Origin: an uncultured Fretibacterium sp.
Lineage (GTDB): Bacteria; Synergistota; Synergistia; Synergistales; Aminobacteriaceae
DNA length: 64,000 bases
Direction: 5' to 3'
Assembly (NCBI GenBank): GCA_937900285.1
Contig: CALCEM010000051.1
Coordinates: forward strand, 1-64,000
In this document: one piece after another, positions 34,180-43,142 of the stretch
Position numbering within the stretch: position 1 is the first letter of the stretch
Layout: each line of letters opens with the position of its first letter
Position numbers and translations under genes: made by a program
Notes under the pieces: generated by a model
What the model was told of the DNA's origin: nothing
Database searches by the model: none
What the model saw: only the letters and a program-made list of their open reading frames with translations

Positions 34180-34767
34180 TCATCTTCTTCGTAAATACCA
34201 TTGTCCGTTTTTATCCTGTTCAAGCGGCAGAAAATTTTTTAACACGTTAAACCCGTTCGCTATACTTTCCGGAACTGTTAACGAAGCATCAGCACGTCCA
34301 ATTTTCATATTATTTAAATTTATGCTCAAATATCCATTTAATTTTATATCGCCGGTCGTGTTCAGATCTCCTAAAAATATTTCCTTCGGCCATGCCGTTA
34401 ATAATAATCTCCCGTCACCAATGTTAAATTTTTGTCCCAGCAAAATATTACAGCCGGTAAACTCTATATCGCAGACTCCGCCAAAACTTAAAACACTCTC
34501 TATTATTTTAGGCCGTATCTTTACTGCATTAAATGAAATGTTCATCATGCCCTCTAAACTTAAATTATTTATGTTGAAGCCGTCAGATTCTCCCGTAACA
34601 TCAGAATAATTCATGCGCATTCCATTACGTGATAAAATACCGTGCCCAAATGACATTAATGAGCTTCCAACCTCACGCCACGGCATAAACATCCATAATG
34701 CTAATAAAAACGCAATTAAAAATATTAAAAATCGTAATACCCAAAATAAATATTTTTTCATTTTCAT
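34180..34767 (-). CDS. GspN-like type II secretion/pilus protein
   Basis: The 195-residue protein has one N-terminal membrane helix (YLFWVLRFLIFLIAFLLALWMF, cited in part) and a periplasmic beta-rich region resembling GspN/AsmA-like proteins (LSLEGMMNISFNAVKIRP; GDIKLNGYLSINLNNM). GspN is an accessory of type II secretion with no settled role. The gene is the last of the gspJ-K-L-M-N-like series and follows the GspM-like gene by 10 bases, which supports the call more than sequence alone. Confidence 0.6.
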   Translation of the reverse strand: MKMKKYLFWVLRFLIFLIAFLLALWMFMPWREVGSSLMSFGHGILSRNGMRMNYSDVTGESDGFNINNLSLEGMMNISFNAVKIRPKIIESVLSFGGVCDIEFTGCNILLGQKFNIGDGRLLLTAWPKEIFLGDLNTTGDIKLNGYLSINLNNMKIGRADASLTVPESIANGFNVLKNFLPLEQDKNGQWYLRRR

Positions 34768-34777
34768 GTCTCTTAAT

Positions 34778-35290
34778 TTAATTCACCGCTCCTATTATTG
34801 CATTAACCGTTAATAATCTCTCTTTCCCTGATGGTAATGCACGTAATTCCGCAGCTTGAAATATTACGCCCAAATTTGATAACTGTTTCTGTAAATCCGT
34901 AAGCTCTTCAGCATATAATCTATTTATTTCGATGCTCTGATTTTTTCCGTCTGGTGTTACACGGTTTACACGATTGCCTAAATTTAAACGCTCGCTTACC
35001 TGTGCAAAAACTGCCGCTACATCTATTTCTCCGGTATTCTTCGGACGGAAATTATTACCGGTTGATAAATTTTTATATTCATCTCCCAAAATTAATAACG
35101 TTCTCCACCTCGATTCCTGCGTCCTTAAACTCGATTCAGCATCCGCCCTCATATCGCTCTGCAAATATACTCCTGTCCAAATTATTAACGATAACAATAA
35201 CACTAATAAAAATTTTATTGAGCCTTTCGCTTCCCCTCGTAAAACACTGCGAATATTATTTATTAATTGATCTAAATTGAAATTTAACAT
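34778..35290 (-). CDS. GspM/PilO-like inner-membrane assembly protein
   Basis: The 170-residue protein has a cytoplasmic N-terminus, one membrane helix (FLLVLLLSLIIWTGVYL near residue 28) and a periplasmic part that is coiled-coil then ferredoxin-like. This layout is that of GspM and PilO. It follows a GspL/PilM-like gene and precedes a GspN-like gene. Sequence identity with named families is weak, so the call rests on topology and order. Confidence 0.6.
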   Translation of the reverse strand: MLNFNLDQLINNIRSVLRGEAKGSIKFLLVLLLSLIIWTGVYLQSDMRADAESSLRTQESRWRTLLILGDEYKNLSTGNNFRPKNTGEIDVAAVFAQVSERLNLGNRVNRVTPDGKNQSIEINRLYAEELTDLQKQLSNLGVIFQAAELRALPSGKERLLTVNAIIGAVN

Positions 35291-35301
35291 TTAAAAATTT
35301 T

Positions 35302-36531
35302 TCACCACCTTACACGCAAATCAAATCTATAACCCGTACCCGGCACACTCTGAGTGTTATCAATCTGCGATAAATTTGCACGTGCTTCCCAAGATTTACG
35401 GAAATTTAAAATAGTCGTCATGTCAGGCGCTGATCCCGTACAGTCAAAACCTTCAGGGTTAAATCTTACTGTATCAATCGTAATATTATTAAAATTGTTC
35501 TCGTTAAAGACTTCGCCGAAATCCTCCAAAACTTCATCCAGTCCGTGACCTGCTGTCCCGGTTCTTGTTAATTCCGCTATTTTATTCCGCGCAAATGTTA
35601 CAGGGTTTGAAATTCTCCCTTTATATTCTTTGTCGAAATTGTCACGATAAAATTTTTCCGAACGAGTTTTTAAATTTTGCGCTTGCTCCTGAACTTGAAT
35701 GTAATTTATTATTCCGCCTGATAAAAAAATTATTCCGACCCCCAAAATCCATAATAACACCTTCGTTAAAAAATTTATGTTCCGCTCTAAACCTTTAGCT
35801 CCTTCCAAAACACTTTTTGATAAATTTACGTCTGATAGCCACGGACAAATTTTTACGCTCTGATTAATTATTTCTGATAAATCGTAATCGCTGCCCTCCG
35901 CATCCGGTATTTTTATTACAAATTCTCCGCCCCGTTCTAAATTTTGAGACTTGCAATAATTATCATACCAGTCAAGCTCATCATCACATGAATTATTATT
36001 TATAAATTTTTTCCAACGGCTTAAAACCGGTCTGTTATCCTGCCATAAAAACGAGCAAATATTCTCTTCATCAGCATACATCGTTACCCCATTGCCATCA
36101 GTGTATTCCAACTGAGATATTAATCCTAACGCTGCAGGCCAAATAATAGTATTTTCGTTTAAATATAATCCTGTCGGGATATTTAATTCTTCTGGCGAAA
36201 CATACCATACTAAACCCTCAGAACTCCGCCCGTTTTTGGAAATTACTACGGGAAATAATTCCATGTTCCCAGCTACTGAATACGGCATAACCTGTAATTT
36301 TAAAGCGTCACGGATTTTATTACTGTTTGAAAACGGAAATGAAAAATTTTCAAATGATAATGATTTCATTGGCACAAGCGTAACAGAATTTTTATTTTTA
36401 CTTTTACTTTTACTTTTATCTTGACTGCCCTCCGATACGGTTATAATTATTTTCTGTAATTCCCCATCTTCATTTTTAGCATTTGCAACACGGAATATTT
36501 CACGATTCCCAAAACTTTTATCGCGCTTCAA
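35302..36531 (-). CDS. GspL-like (PilM/PilN-type) pilus or secretion assembly protein
   Basis: The 409-residue protein has a cytoplasmic actin-like N-terminal region (about residues 1-250), a membrane helix near residue 262 (VLLWILGVGIIFLSGGII) and a periplasmic C-terminus with AGHGLDEVLEDFGEVF and DLRVRW. This is the GspL layout, equal to PilM plus PilN. Low-complexity SKSKSKNKN lies near residue 40, encoded by a short TTTTAC repeat. GspL links the ATPase to the pseudopilus platform. The ATPase and platform genes (gspE, gspF) are not in the window. Confidence 0.65.
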   Translation of the reverse strand: MKRDKSFGNREIFRVANAKNEDGELQKIIITVSEGSQDKSKSKSKNKNSVTLVPMKSLSFENFSFPFSNSNKIRDALKLQVMPYSVAGNMELFPVVISKNGRSSEGLVWYVSPEELNIPTGLYLNENTIIWPAALGLISQLEYTDGNGVTMYADEENICSFLWQDNRPVLSRWKKFINNNSCDDELDWYDNYCKSQNLERGGEFVIKIPDAEGSDYDLSEIINQSVKICPWLSDVNLSKSVLEGAKGLERNINFLTKVLLWILGVGIIFLSGGIINYIQVQEQAQNLKTRSEKFYRDNFDKEYKGRISNPVTFARNKIAELTRTGTAGHGLDEVLEDFGEVFNENNFNNITIDTVRFNPEGFDCTGSAPDMTTILNFRKSWEARANLSQIDNTQSVPGTGYRFDLRVRW

Positions 36532-36550
36532 TATATTATTAATATTTATT

Positions 36551-37480
36551 TCAAATCTCCTCCCAATTCACTATTTGTTTACCTGTTCTGTCAAAAATTA
36601 TACTGTATGTACGTCCGCTCGATCCCTCTGTGTCGATGCATTGTATTTTTATCTCAAAATACCGGCTCTTAAATCCTGCTATATTCGTTAATTGTATCGA
36701 TGTCTTAGACGAAGCTCCGGGAACTGTTTGAACATCTGATAATTTTTCTATCGGGTTCTCCTCACGGTGTCTGATTAACCTCTCCGCAAGTCCGTTATCA
36801 AGTCCGGGCAATAATTCTAAAACCTCCAAAGGCGCAACATTTAAATTAATTCTTCCTTCGCTCCATATCGTACAATATTTATTTATTTCGCTCAAAATCT
36901 CAGGCGTAACATCTTCGCTTAAAATTAATAATTCCGACATATCGTAAGGCCCGCGATTTATAAAATTATCACGCTCCGCTCCTCCAACTCTAGGCCGCTT
37001 ATTTCTGTCGAGAAAATCCAACATTAAATTATTTAATTCTCGATGCTCTAATTTTTCCCATAAATTATCCCATATGTCATTTAATTCACGCCTTAAAGTA
37101 TTTCCATCAGGTAAAAATAAATTCCTTAACGGGATTTTGTCATCAAGCGGTATAACTTGAATTACCCAGATCCCTAACTCCTCATCTATTAACGGGATCA
37201 CAAAAGGCTTAAACCATTCCTGCGTAAAATTATCAGAACTCGAACGACCTGCTACCTCGTATAATACTTTTGAAATCACTTCCGTTATTACTTGCGCCAT
37301 GCTGCGACTCGAAATTATTCCGCGCTCACTGTATATGCTCAAAACCTGCAGCCTAACAAACCAGGAAAACGCCGTTGCACATGAAATTAATAACGTCCCC
37401 AACATTAAGACGCTAACTAAAATAAACGCTGCTTTACGCTCCTTTTTACGGAAATACAATAACGCTCTCAAGTTCATCAT
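36551..37480 (-). CDS. gspK: GspK-like minor pseudopilin
   Basis: The 309-residue protein has a hydrophobic N-terminal helix (AAFILVSVLMLGTLLISC) and a large alpha-domain. In the C-terminal half it has a helix-hairpin-helix-like stretch (GLDNGLAERLIRHREENP, followed by LSDVQTVPG), as in GspK. GspK caps the pseudopilus with GspI and GspJ. Its start overlaps the GspJ-like gene by 35 bases (32 if the second Met is used), showing tight coupling. Confidence 0.8.
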   Translation of the reverse strand: MMNLRALLYFRKKERKAAFILVSVLMLGTLLISCATAFSWFVRLQVLSIYSERGIISSRSMAQVITEVISKVLYEVAGRSSSDNFTQEWFKPFVIPLIDEELGIWVIQVIPLDDKIPLRNLFLPDGNTLRRELNDIWDNLWEKLEHRELNNLMLDFLDRNKRPRVGGAERDNFINRGPYDMSELLILSEDVTPEILSEINKYCTIWSEGRINLNVAPLEVLELLPGLDNGLAERLIRHREENPIEKLSDVQTVPGASSKTSIQLTNIAGFKSRYFEIKIQCIDTEGSSGRTYSIIFDRTGKQIVNWEEI

Positions 37481-38054
37481 CAGCTCCCCGCGTAATCTTT
37501 ATATATATTCCCGTTGGTAATTTCCCTCTGTAATCTTTTCGCCTATCTGATTGAAAACCCCCAGCGCCGGGAAGTTCAACGCTGAAGGAATCCGCTCCGG
37601 GTAAAATTAATTGTGCGTTCTCTATATTTAATTTTTCCGGGTCTATTTCTTGCGGCACTCTTCCTGCACATATCCATCTGTATAAACCGGGTATTATGTC
37701 GTTATGAATTATTCCGCCTGAAGCTAATTTATAAACTATGCTCGAAGCCGGAAAATTTTGCACTGACGGGGAATTGCTCATAAATATTAAAACGTCATCG
37801 GCCTTACTACCAAGCGCTTCATGATCCAAAACTATTAAAGCGTTCTGAACAAGCCTCAAAGCTCCTGACATATCACGCTCTATAAAATTTAATGTCCGCG
37901 ATAACGCACTAACATCACTATAATTATTTTGAACCTCAACAACCCTCCTAACCGTAACAGCTACAGGCGCAACTGCTAAACCCGTTAATAACCCGGTCAA
38001 CATTACTACTATTAAAATTTCAATTAACGTAAAACCCTTTTTATTCAGACTCAT
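37446..38054 (-). CDS. GspJ-like prepilin with type IV cleavage motif
   Basis: The 202-residue protein begins LNKKGFTLIEILIVVMLTG, a perfect prepilin-peptidase site (G|FTLIE) followed by a hydrophobic helix. The rest resembles minor pseudopilin GspJ: a beta-rich periplasmic domain with EVQNNYSDVSALSRTLNFIERD, SFSVELPGAGGF and ADDELESVIVFP. It sits directly before GspK. Its start overlaps the O-antigen-ligase-like gene by 14 bases. Confidence 0.8.
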   Translation of the reverse strand: MSLNKKGFTLIEILIVVMLTGLLTGLAVAPVAVTVRRVVEVQNNYSDVSALSRTLNFIERDMSGALRLVQNALIVLDHEALGSKADDVLIFMSNSPSVQNFPASSIVYKLASGGIIHNDIIPGLYRWICAGRVPQEIDPEKLNIENAQLILPGADSFSVELPGAGGFQSDRRKDYRGKLPTGIYIKITRGADDELESVIVFP

Positions 38055-40098
38055 TTTTATTACTATTCTCTGCCGGACCGTTTACTACTACTAGAGCGTT
38101 TATAATCGTCCCGTCCTCTGCTCTCCTCGGCTGGCGTTCCAAGTGCCAGGCATCAGGGTGAAAATAACTCACTATCTCGCGTAATATTTCCTCATCTTGA
38201 AACCTCTGCGCAAAATTTATTATTCGCGTAATATCCTCTGAATGCGGCTCTCGCTTAAAACTCTCCCATAAAATATTAAAACCCTTCACCGTTATATCAT
38301 CATCGTTTTGATTCTCGCCAATCTGCATAAAATGTAATCCCTTATTCCTTTGCACTTCTTCGTGCACTATCGAATATTTATCAGCCTCGTTTAAATAATA
38401 ATTCTGTACCCTCGCGTTATTCGTTGAGAGCGCTTGACGTAATAAATAATTCCCGTAAATTCCTCCGGATATATATATTATTCCAAGTACCGAACCTAAA
38501 ACACATAAAATTCCCGTTAACCTTGAAATAAAATCCGATTTTACAAAATTATAACTTTTAACTTTAAACCCGTTATTTGAAAGCGCAAATGCTAATGCAA
38601 TCCACACCATATTTTCTATCCTGTGAAACGGACGCGTGAAAAATGCCGCAAATGATATTAACGAAACTAATGAACATCCCCATATTGAATTAATCGGAAC
38701 AGAATCATTTTTAAATAAACTCAATAACGCAGGCATAAACCATATTAAATACATTATTATTAAAATTATTCCGCCGATTATTCCGCCCTCGCAAAACCAT
38801 TGTAAAAACTCATTATGCGCCCAGTGCGTATACTGCCACCCGTACCAGTCAACTTTAAAATCTTTAAACCCTTCACGCTGACCTTCTAAATAATGCCATT
38901 TATATTGACCTGTTCCTACTCCTTCAGGATGTAATTTTAAAATCTCGTATGATGTCGCCCAAATCCCCCGGCGATTACCTATATTTTCAGCGTGTTGAAC
39001 TATGTCAACGGTCTTTTCTACAATTTGTTTCGACCTCATAGAAAACGTTGAAGCCCAAAATACTGAACTTAATATTAATATTACCGCGAAAAATCTTAAT
39101 GCGTAAAATCTCCCGAATTTCCGAATTATAAAAATTATCATCGTCAACAGCCCGACTATTAACGAAATTACCCCTGAACGACTCGTTGAACCTATTAAGC
39201 CCCAAAAATTTACGCTCATCAATAATAAACATACCGACACCAAAAATATTTTTAATTTCCATGACATAAACATTAATATAATAAATAATATTCCTGTTAA
39301 TGCTATAAAAATTAATGACGTGCCAAAATCTTCAACAGTAAATATAAATTTCATGCTGATTACTATTAACGCTACATTTATTAACGGTAACCATATTTTT
39401 TTACCGCGTTCGGACCCGTTGTTGACCCACAAATCAAATATATATATATATGCCATCCCTAACGTACATATTGCCAGCCATAAACCAAACATATTTTGCT
39501 GCGCTGTATTTCCAATGTAATAGCCGGGTGTCGGTAAAATTATACTGCTGTAATCTTTCAGCCATTCAAATACCGTTCCTGTTAAAAATTTTAAGCTGCT
39601 TAATTTCCTTATCTGCAATTCCGCAAATAAACAATTTACCGCCGCGTTGATGCTCGCTAAATATAAAATCGGACGCAAACATTTTCCGGGAAATGAAATA
39701 ACACTCAAAATATAAAAACCAAATACCGCTATTAAACAAACTGTTTCAATTAAAAAACCATCGGGCGATGAAATATTTACCCATAATGGCTGAACAACTG
39801 AATAAGCTATCATTAAAGCCCAAATTATTGCGAACTTGTCAATTTTTATCTCAAATCTTTCACGTCCGTAAATTACAAGCCTGACCCCTGCCGTTATAAA
39901 AGCTAAAGCGATCGGAACTCCCGTAACTGTCCATTTTATAATATGCAAAGTGTCATAAAATTTTACGCCGGAATAAATTAAATTCGGTAAAGTTAAAGAT
40001 ATAACCCACAACGGAAATAATATATATGACGGTATTAAAGCCAATTTCTCAGATTTATGCGCATGCACTCTGCTTTTTAATTTCGTAGAATTTGCCAT
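38041..40098 (-). CDS. O-antigen ligase/PglL-type oligosaccharyltransferase (Wzy_C)
   Basis: The 685-residue protein has about 10-12 membrane helices and the Wzy_C core. The large periplasmic loop contains RGIWATSYEILKLHPEGVGTG and, further on, YTHWAHNEFLQWFCEGGIIGG with the conserved His/Asn. Members move glycans from a lipid carrier to lipid A (WaaL), extend polymer, or glycosylate proteins (PglL/PilO). Placement overlapping the prepilin gene by 14 bases favours a protein or pilin O-oligosaccharyltransferase, but WaaL cannot be excluded. The C-terminal 130 residues are soluble and helical. Confidence 0.78.
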   Translation of the reverse strand: MANSTKLKSRVHAHKSEKLALIPSYILFPLWVISLTLPNLIYSGVKFYDTLHIIKWTVTGVPIALAFITAGVRLVIYGRERFEIKIDKFAIIWALMIAYSVVQPLWVNISSPDGFLIETVCLIAVFGFYILSVISFPGKCLRPILYLASINAAVNCLFAELQIRKLSSLKFLTGTVFEWLKDYSSIILPTPGYYIGNTAQQNMFGLWLAICTLGMAYIYIFDLWVNNGSERGKKIWLPLINVALIVISMKFIFTVEDFGTSLIFIALTGILFIILMFMSWKLKIFLVSVCLLLMSVNFWGLIGSTSRSGVISLIVGLLTMIIFIIRKFGRFYALRFFAVILILSSVFWASTFSMRSKQIVEKTVDIVQHAENIGNRRGIWATSYEILKLHPEGVGTGQYKWHYLEGQREGFKDFKVDWYGWQYTHWAHNEFLQWFCEGGIIGGIILIIMYLIWFMPALLSLFKNDSVPINSIWGCSLVSLISFAAFFTRPFHRIENMVWIALAFALSNNGFKVKSYNFVKSDFISRLTGILCVLGSVLGIIYISGGIYGNYLLRQALSTNNARVQNYYLNEADKYSIVHEEVQRNKGLHFMQIGENQNDDDITVKGFNILWESFKREPHSEDITRIINFAQRFQDEEILREIVSYFHPDAWHLERQPRRAEDGTIINALVVVNGPAENSNKNESE

Positions 40099-40121
40099 GA
40101 TATTTTTTTTTATCTCCTTAA

Positions 40122-41651
40122 TTACTGCATTAACGTATATCTTTCAACCGGCGCAAACGAATCCGTAAACGCAGGGATCGCCGGGTCTGGCGTAAAAGGT
40201 TCCAGCCATTGATGAGACAATAAACTTGAAAATTTTGAACTTGATGCAGGCGGTATTGCCGTAACATTTTCACCAGTCGCTACAAATATTATATTTTGAA
40301 GGGCATAAGCGTATTTTTTTCCGGGAGCTGTAACAGGGAAAATCATAATCGTAGGGAATGAAGTCGAAAACGCTTTATAAATTCCGTGAAATACTCCCGA
40401 TTTTGTTCCCAGCACTGAAGCTATTACATTCACTATTAAAACTCCATCGGGCTTTAAAATTTCTCTTAAGTGCGCAGCTGTTTCAACCGTTGTCATTTGA
40501 AAAGGAATTACAGTCCATGACCCAAACGTGTCCATAAATATAGCGTCATAATCTTTCAATCCGTCACGTTTAGCTCTGTTTAAAAATGTTCTCGCGTCCT
40601 CGTGATAAATTCTCATGCCGGGATAATCGTGAAGATCAAAAAATTGTCTGGCTGCCTGCGTAACTCCGGGATCTATCTCAACTACATCTATTTTTAAATC
40701 TTTGCTCCTCTCACCGCTCTTTAAATATCTCGGCACGCAATATCCTCCCCCGCCCAGCATTAAAATTTTTTTCGTGTCGGGTTTGTAATGAAATGCCAAT
40801 TCATAATATTTTGTATATTCGCTCGCCAGTTCGCTAGTATTATCCGTGTACATTAAAGACTGCGCCGCATCGGGATTCGTTATCAAAACTCTGACTCGCC
40901 TGTTATTTCTCCGGTCTATGCTCTCTACAATGCTCAAATGATTATACGCTGTATCTATTTGTTCACCTATTGGCTCATTTGGAAATCCGTTTATTATTGC
41001 GTAACGGGCTGAACCTAAAATTATTAACGCCAACACTACAGAAATTATTTTCCTCCAGACTCCCGTATAAATTAAAACTGCAAGCAACGCCAATATTGTA
41101 GCTACTATCATTAAAATTACTCCGGACGGAAATAACGAAATTAAAACAAATCCTCCCATAAATGTACCTAAAATGCTGCCCGCTGAATTTAACGCTGACA
41201 ATTTCCCAACAACTCCGCCGGATGAATTTACATCCATTAATGCCAGTCTTGCTATAAAAGGCGATGTCATTCCAAGCAATAAACTAACAGGTGCAAAAAT
41301 TATTGACGCTGCTATCACAGAAGACATATATAAATTTAAAGTCATTCCCGATAATCCCGTTAAAATATTATTGCTCATGTATGCCGCACACGCTGTTATT
41401 ATCCCTGAAAAAATTAAAATCCTTCCTAATAATTTACCCTCCGGCCTTCGATCCGCTAACACTCCGCCCAAATAATTACCTATACTTAAACTCGTCATTA
41501 TTATTCCAATTAACGCCGTCCATACTATTAATGAAGTTCCAAAGAACGGCGCTACAAGTCGAGACCCTGCAAGCTCTATGATCATGGTTGAAGCTCCGCA
41601 AAAAAATGATGTGATCTCAAGTCTCGCAGGAATTTTTGATATATTTTTCAA
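40122..41651 (-). CDS. Membrane-fused spermidine synthase-like protein
   Basis: The 509-residue protein has an MFS-like N-terminal half of about 6-7 helices (ELAGSRLVAPFFGTSLIVWTA, read in parts; GNYLGGVLADRRP). It is joined to a soluble SpeE-like methyltransferase fold (about residues 225-430) with ILMLGGGGYCVPRYL and DVVEIDPGV. The acidic DAIFMDTFGS resembles the SpeE active site, but the enzyme is not proven to make polyamine. It lies between trkH and the O-antigen ligase on the minus strand. A true speE sits at 2.1 kb. Confidence 0.8.
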   Translation of the reverse strand: MKNISKIPARLEITSFFCGASTMIIELAGSRLVAPFFGTSLIVWTALIGIIMTSLSIGNYLGGVLADRRPEGKLLGRILIFSGIITACAAYMSNNILTGLSGMTLNLYMSSVIAASIIFAPVSLLLGMTSPFIARLALMDVNSSGGVVGKLSALNSAGSILGTFMGGFVLISLFPSGVILMIVATILALLAVLIYTGVWRKIISVVLALIILGSARYAIINGFPNEPIGEQIDTAYNHLSIVESIDRRNNRRVRVLITNPDAAQSLMYTDNTSELASEYTKYYELAFHYKPDTKKILMLGGGGYCVPRYLKSGERSKDLKIDVVEIDPGVTQAARQFFDLHDYPGMRIYHEDARTFLNRAKRDGLKDYDAIFMDTFGSWTVIPFQMTTVETAAHLREILKPDGVLIVNVIASVLGTKSGVFHGIYKAFSTSFPTIMIFPVTAPGKKYAYALQNIIFVATGENVTAIPPASSSKFSSLLSHQWLEPFTPDPAIPAFTDSFAPVERYTLMQ

Positions 41652-41684
41652 AATTTAATCAGCTCCTTAATATTTTTTTATATA

Positions 41685-43142
41685 TTATTTCTTGTAAGTT
41701 CCCGGATAAACTAATAACGCGACCGCAAATAATTCTAACCTTCCAGCTAACATTAACAAGGCAAATAACCATTTTACGAGAGCTGGCAGTGCTGAAAAAT
41801 TATCAACTGGTCCCAAAAAATTTAAACCCGGTCCGACATTGCTTAAACATGTTAAAACGCCGGTTAATGCCGTTAAAATATCTACATCGCAGGCAGTCGT
41901 TATCAAAGTCCCAACCCCTACAAGCAACATAAATAAAATAAAAAATGCTATGGTTGCATTCATGGTATTATCGTTTAGGGGTCTTTCGTTTAATCTCGGA
42001 ACAATGACGGCTCTTGGGTGTAATAACTTTGTAAATTCTGTTCTTAATTTTCGTCCTAAGATTATTATTCTGGAAATTTTAAAGCCTCCGCCAGTTGATC
42101 CGCCAGAAGCTCCAGTGAACATTAATAAGACAAATATAAATTTTGCAAATTCCGGCCATGCGTTGTAATCTTGTGAAACGAATCCCGTAGTAGTCATTAT
42201 GCTTATAACATGAAACAAAGCCTCGCGGAACATGAAACCAAATCCGGAAAAATATAATTTAATCGTTATCGCTATGCTGCAGATAATTATAATTTTTGCG
42301 TATAACTTAAACTCTTCGTCCTTGTAAAATTCGGTGAAATTTTTTGCGAACAATAAAAAATATAACGAGAAATTTACGCCGGATAAAAACATAAAAATTA
42401 TTATTACCCATTCAATATAAGGACTTTGAAAATATGCGATTGAGTCATTTTTAGTTGAAAATCCTCCTGTTGCTATTGTGGCGCACGAATGGTTGAACGC
42501 ATCAAAAAAATTCATGCCACCTAACATTAATAAAGCTGTTTCGCTGAACGTCAGGAAAATATATAAAAGCCATAAACGTTTAGCAGTTTGCTGTAATCTT
42601 GGCGTAACTTTTTCGGCGTTTACTCCGGGTACTTCAGCTTTATATAATTCGATTCCGCGCAATCCCAAAAACGGCAGGACGGCCAAACTTAAAACGATAA
42701 TTCCCATTCCGCCCATCCAATGAGTTAACGAACGCCATAATAAAATGCCTCTCGGTGCTGTTTGAATTTCCTCCAAAACAGTCGCGCCAGTTGTGGTAAA
42801 GCCTGACATCGTTTCAAAAAAAGCATCGACATAAGAATTTACAACGCTAGCAAAATAATACGGCAATGCCCCAATACTTGAAGCAAATATCCAAGTAAAT
42901 CCTGTAACTCCGATGCCTTCGCGAATGCCTATTTTTTTTATTGAGTCAGAAAATTTTTCACCTGCCATGAACATCGGTAGGATCATCAAAAAACTTAAAA
43001 TAACCCCTGCCGAAATCGATAATAAAAAGGCTGCTCTATCGTGAGTACCATCTTGAACTGAAACAAATACACACGGAATCATCGCGAACGAAACTATAAA
43101 ACAAATTAACGACTGAACAGCTAAAACAGTTTTAATTCTCAT
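41685..43142 (-). CDS. trkH: Potassium uptake channel protein TrkH
   Basis: TrkH is the K+-translocating subunit of the Trk system. The 485-residue protein has about 8-10 membrane helices and pore-loop-like segments, including GFTTTGATV near residue 113, ATGGFSTK near 220, TTTGFVSQD near 310 and SNVGPGL near 430. These four filters match the TrkH repeat. It overlaps the end of trkA by 11 bases, so channel and regulator are co-translated. Confidence 0.93.
   Translation of the reverse strand: MRIKTVLAVQSLICFIVSFAMIPCVFVSVQDGTHDRAAFLLSISAGVILSFLMILPMFMAGEKFSDSIKKIGIREGIGVTGFTWIFASSIGALPYYFASVVNSYVDAFFETMSGFTTTGATVLEEIQTAPRGILLWRSLTHWMGGMGIIVLSLAVLPFLGLRGIELYKAEVPGVNAEKVTPRLQQTAKRLWLLYIFLTFSETALLMLGGMNFFDAFNHSCATIATGGFSTKNDSIAYFQSPYIEWVIIIFMFLSGVNFSLYFLLFAKNFTEFYKDEEFKLYAKIIIICSIAITIKLYFSGFGFMFREALFHVISIMTTTGFVSQDYNAWPEFAKFIFVLLMFTGASGGSTGGGFKISRIIILGRKLRTEFTKLLHPRAVIVPRLNERPLNDNTMNATIAFFILFMLLVGVGTLITTACDVDILTALTGVLTCLSNVGPGLNFLGPVDNFSALPALVKWLFALLMLAGRLELFAVALLVYPGTYKK

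Noticed and set aside
36395..36420. TTTTAC-type repeats in the GspL-like gene considered as a switching tract.
   Set aside because: They encode a Ser-Lys/Asn-rich linker in frame and are hexameric.
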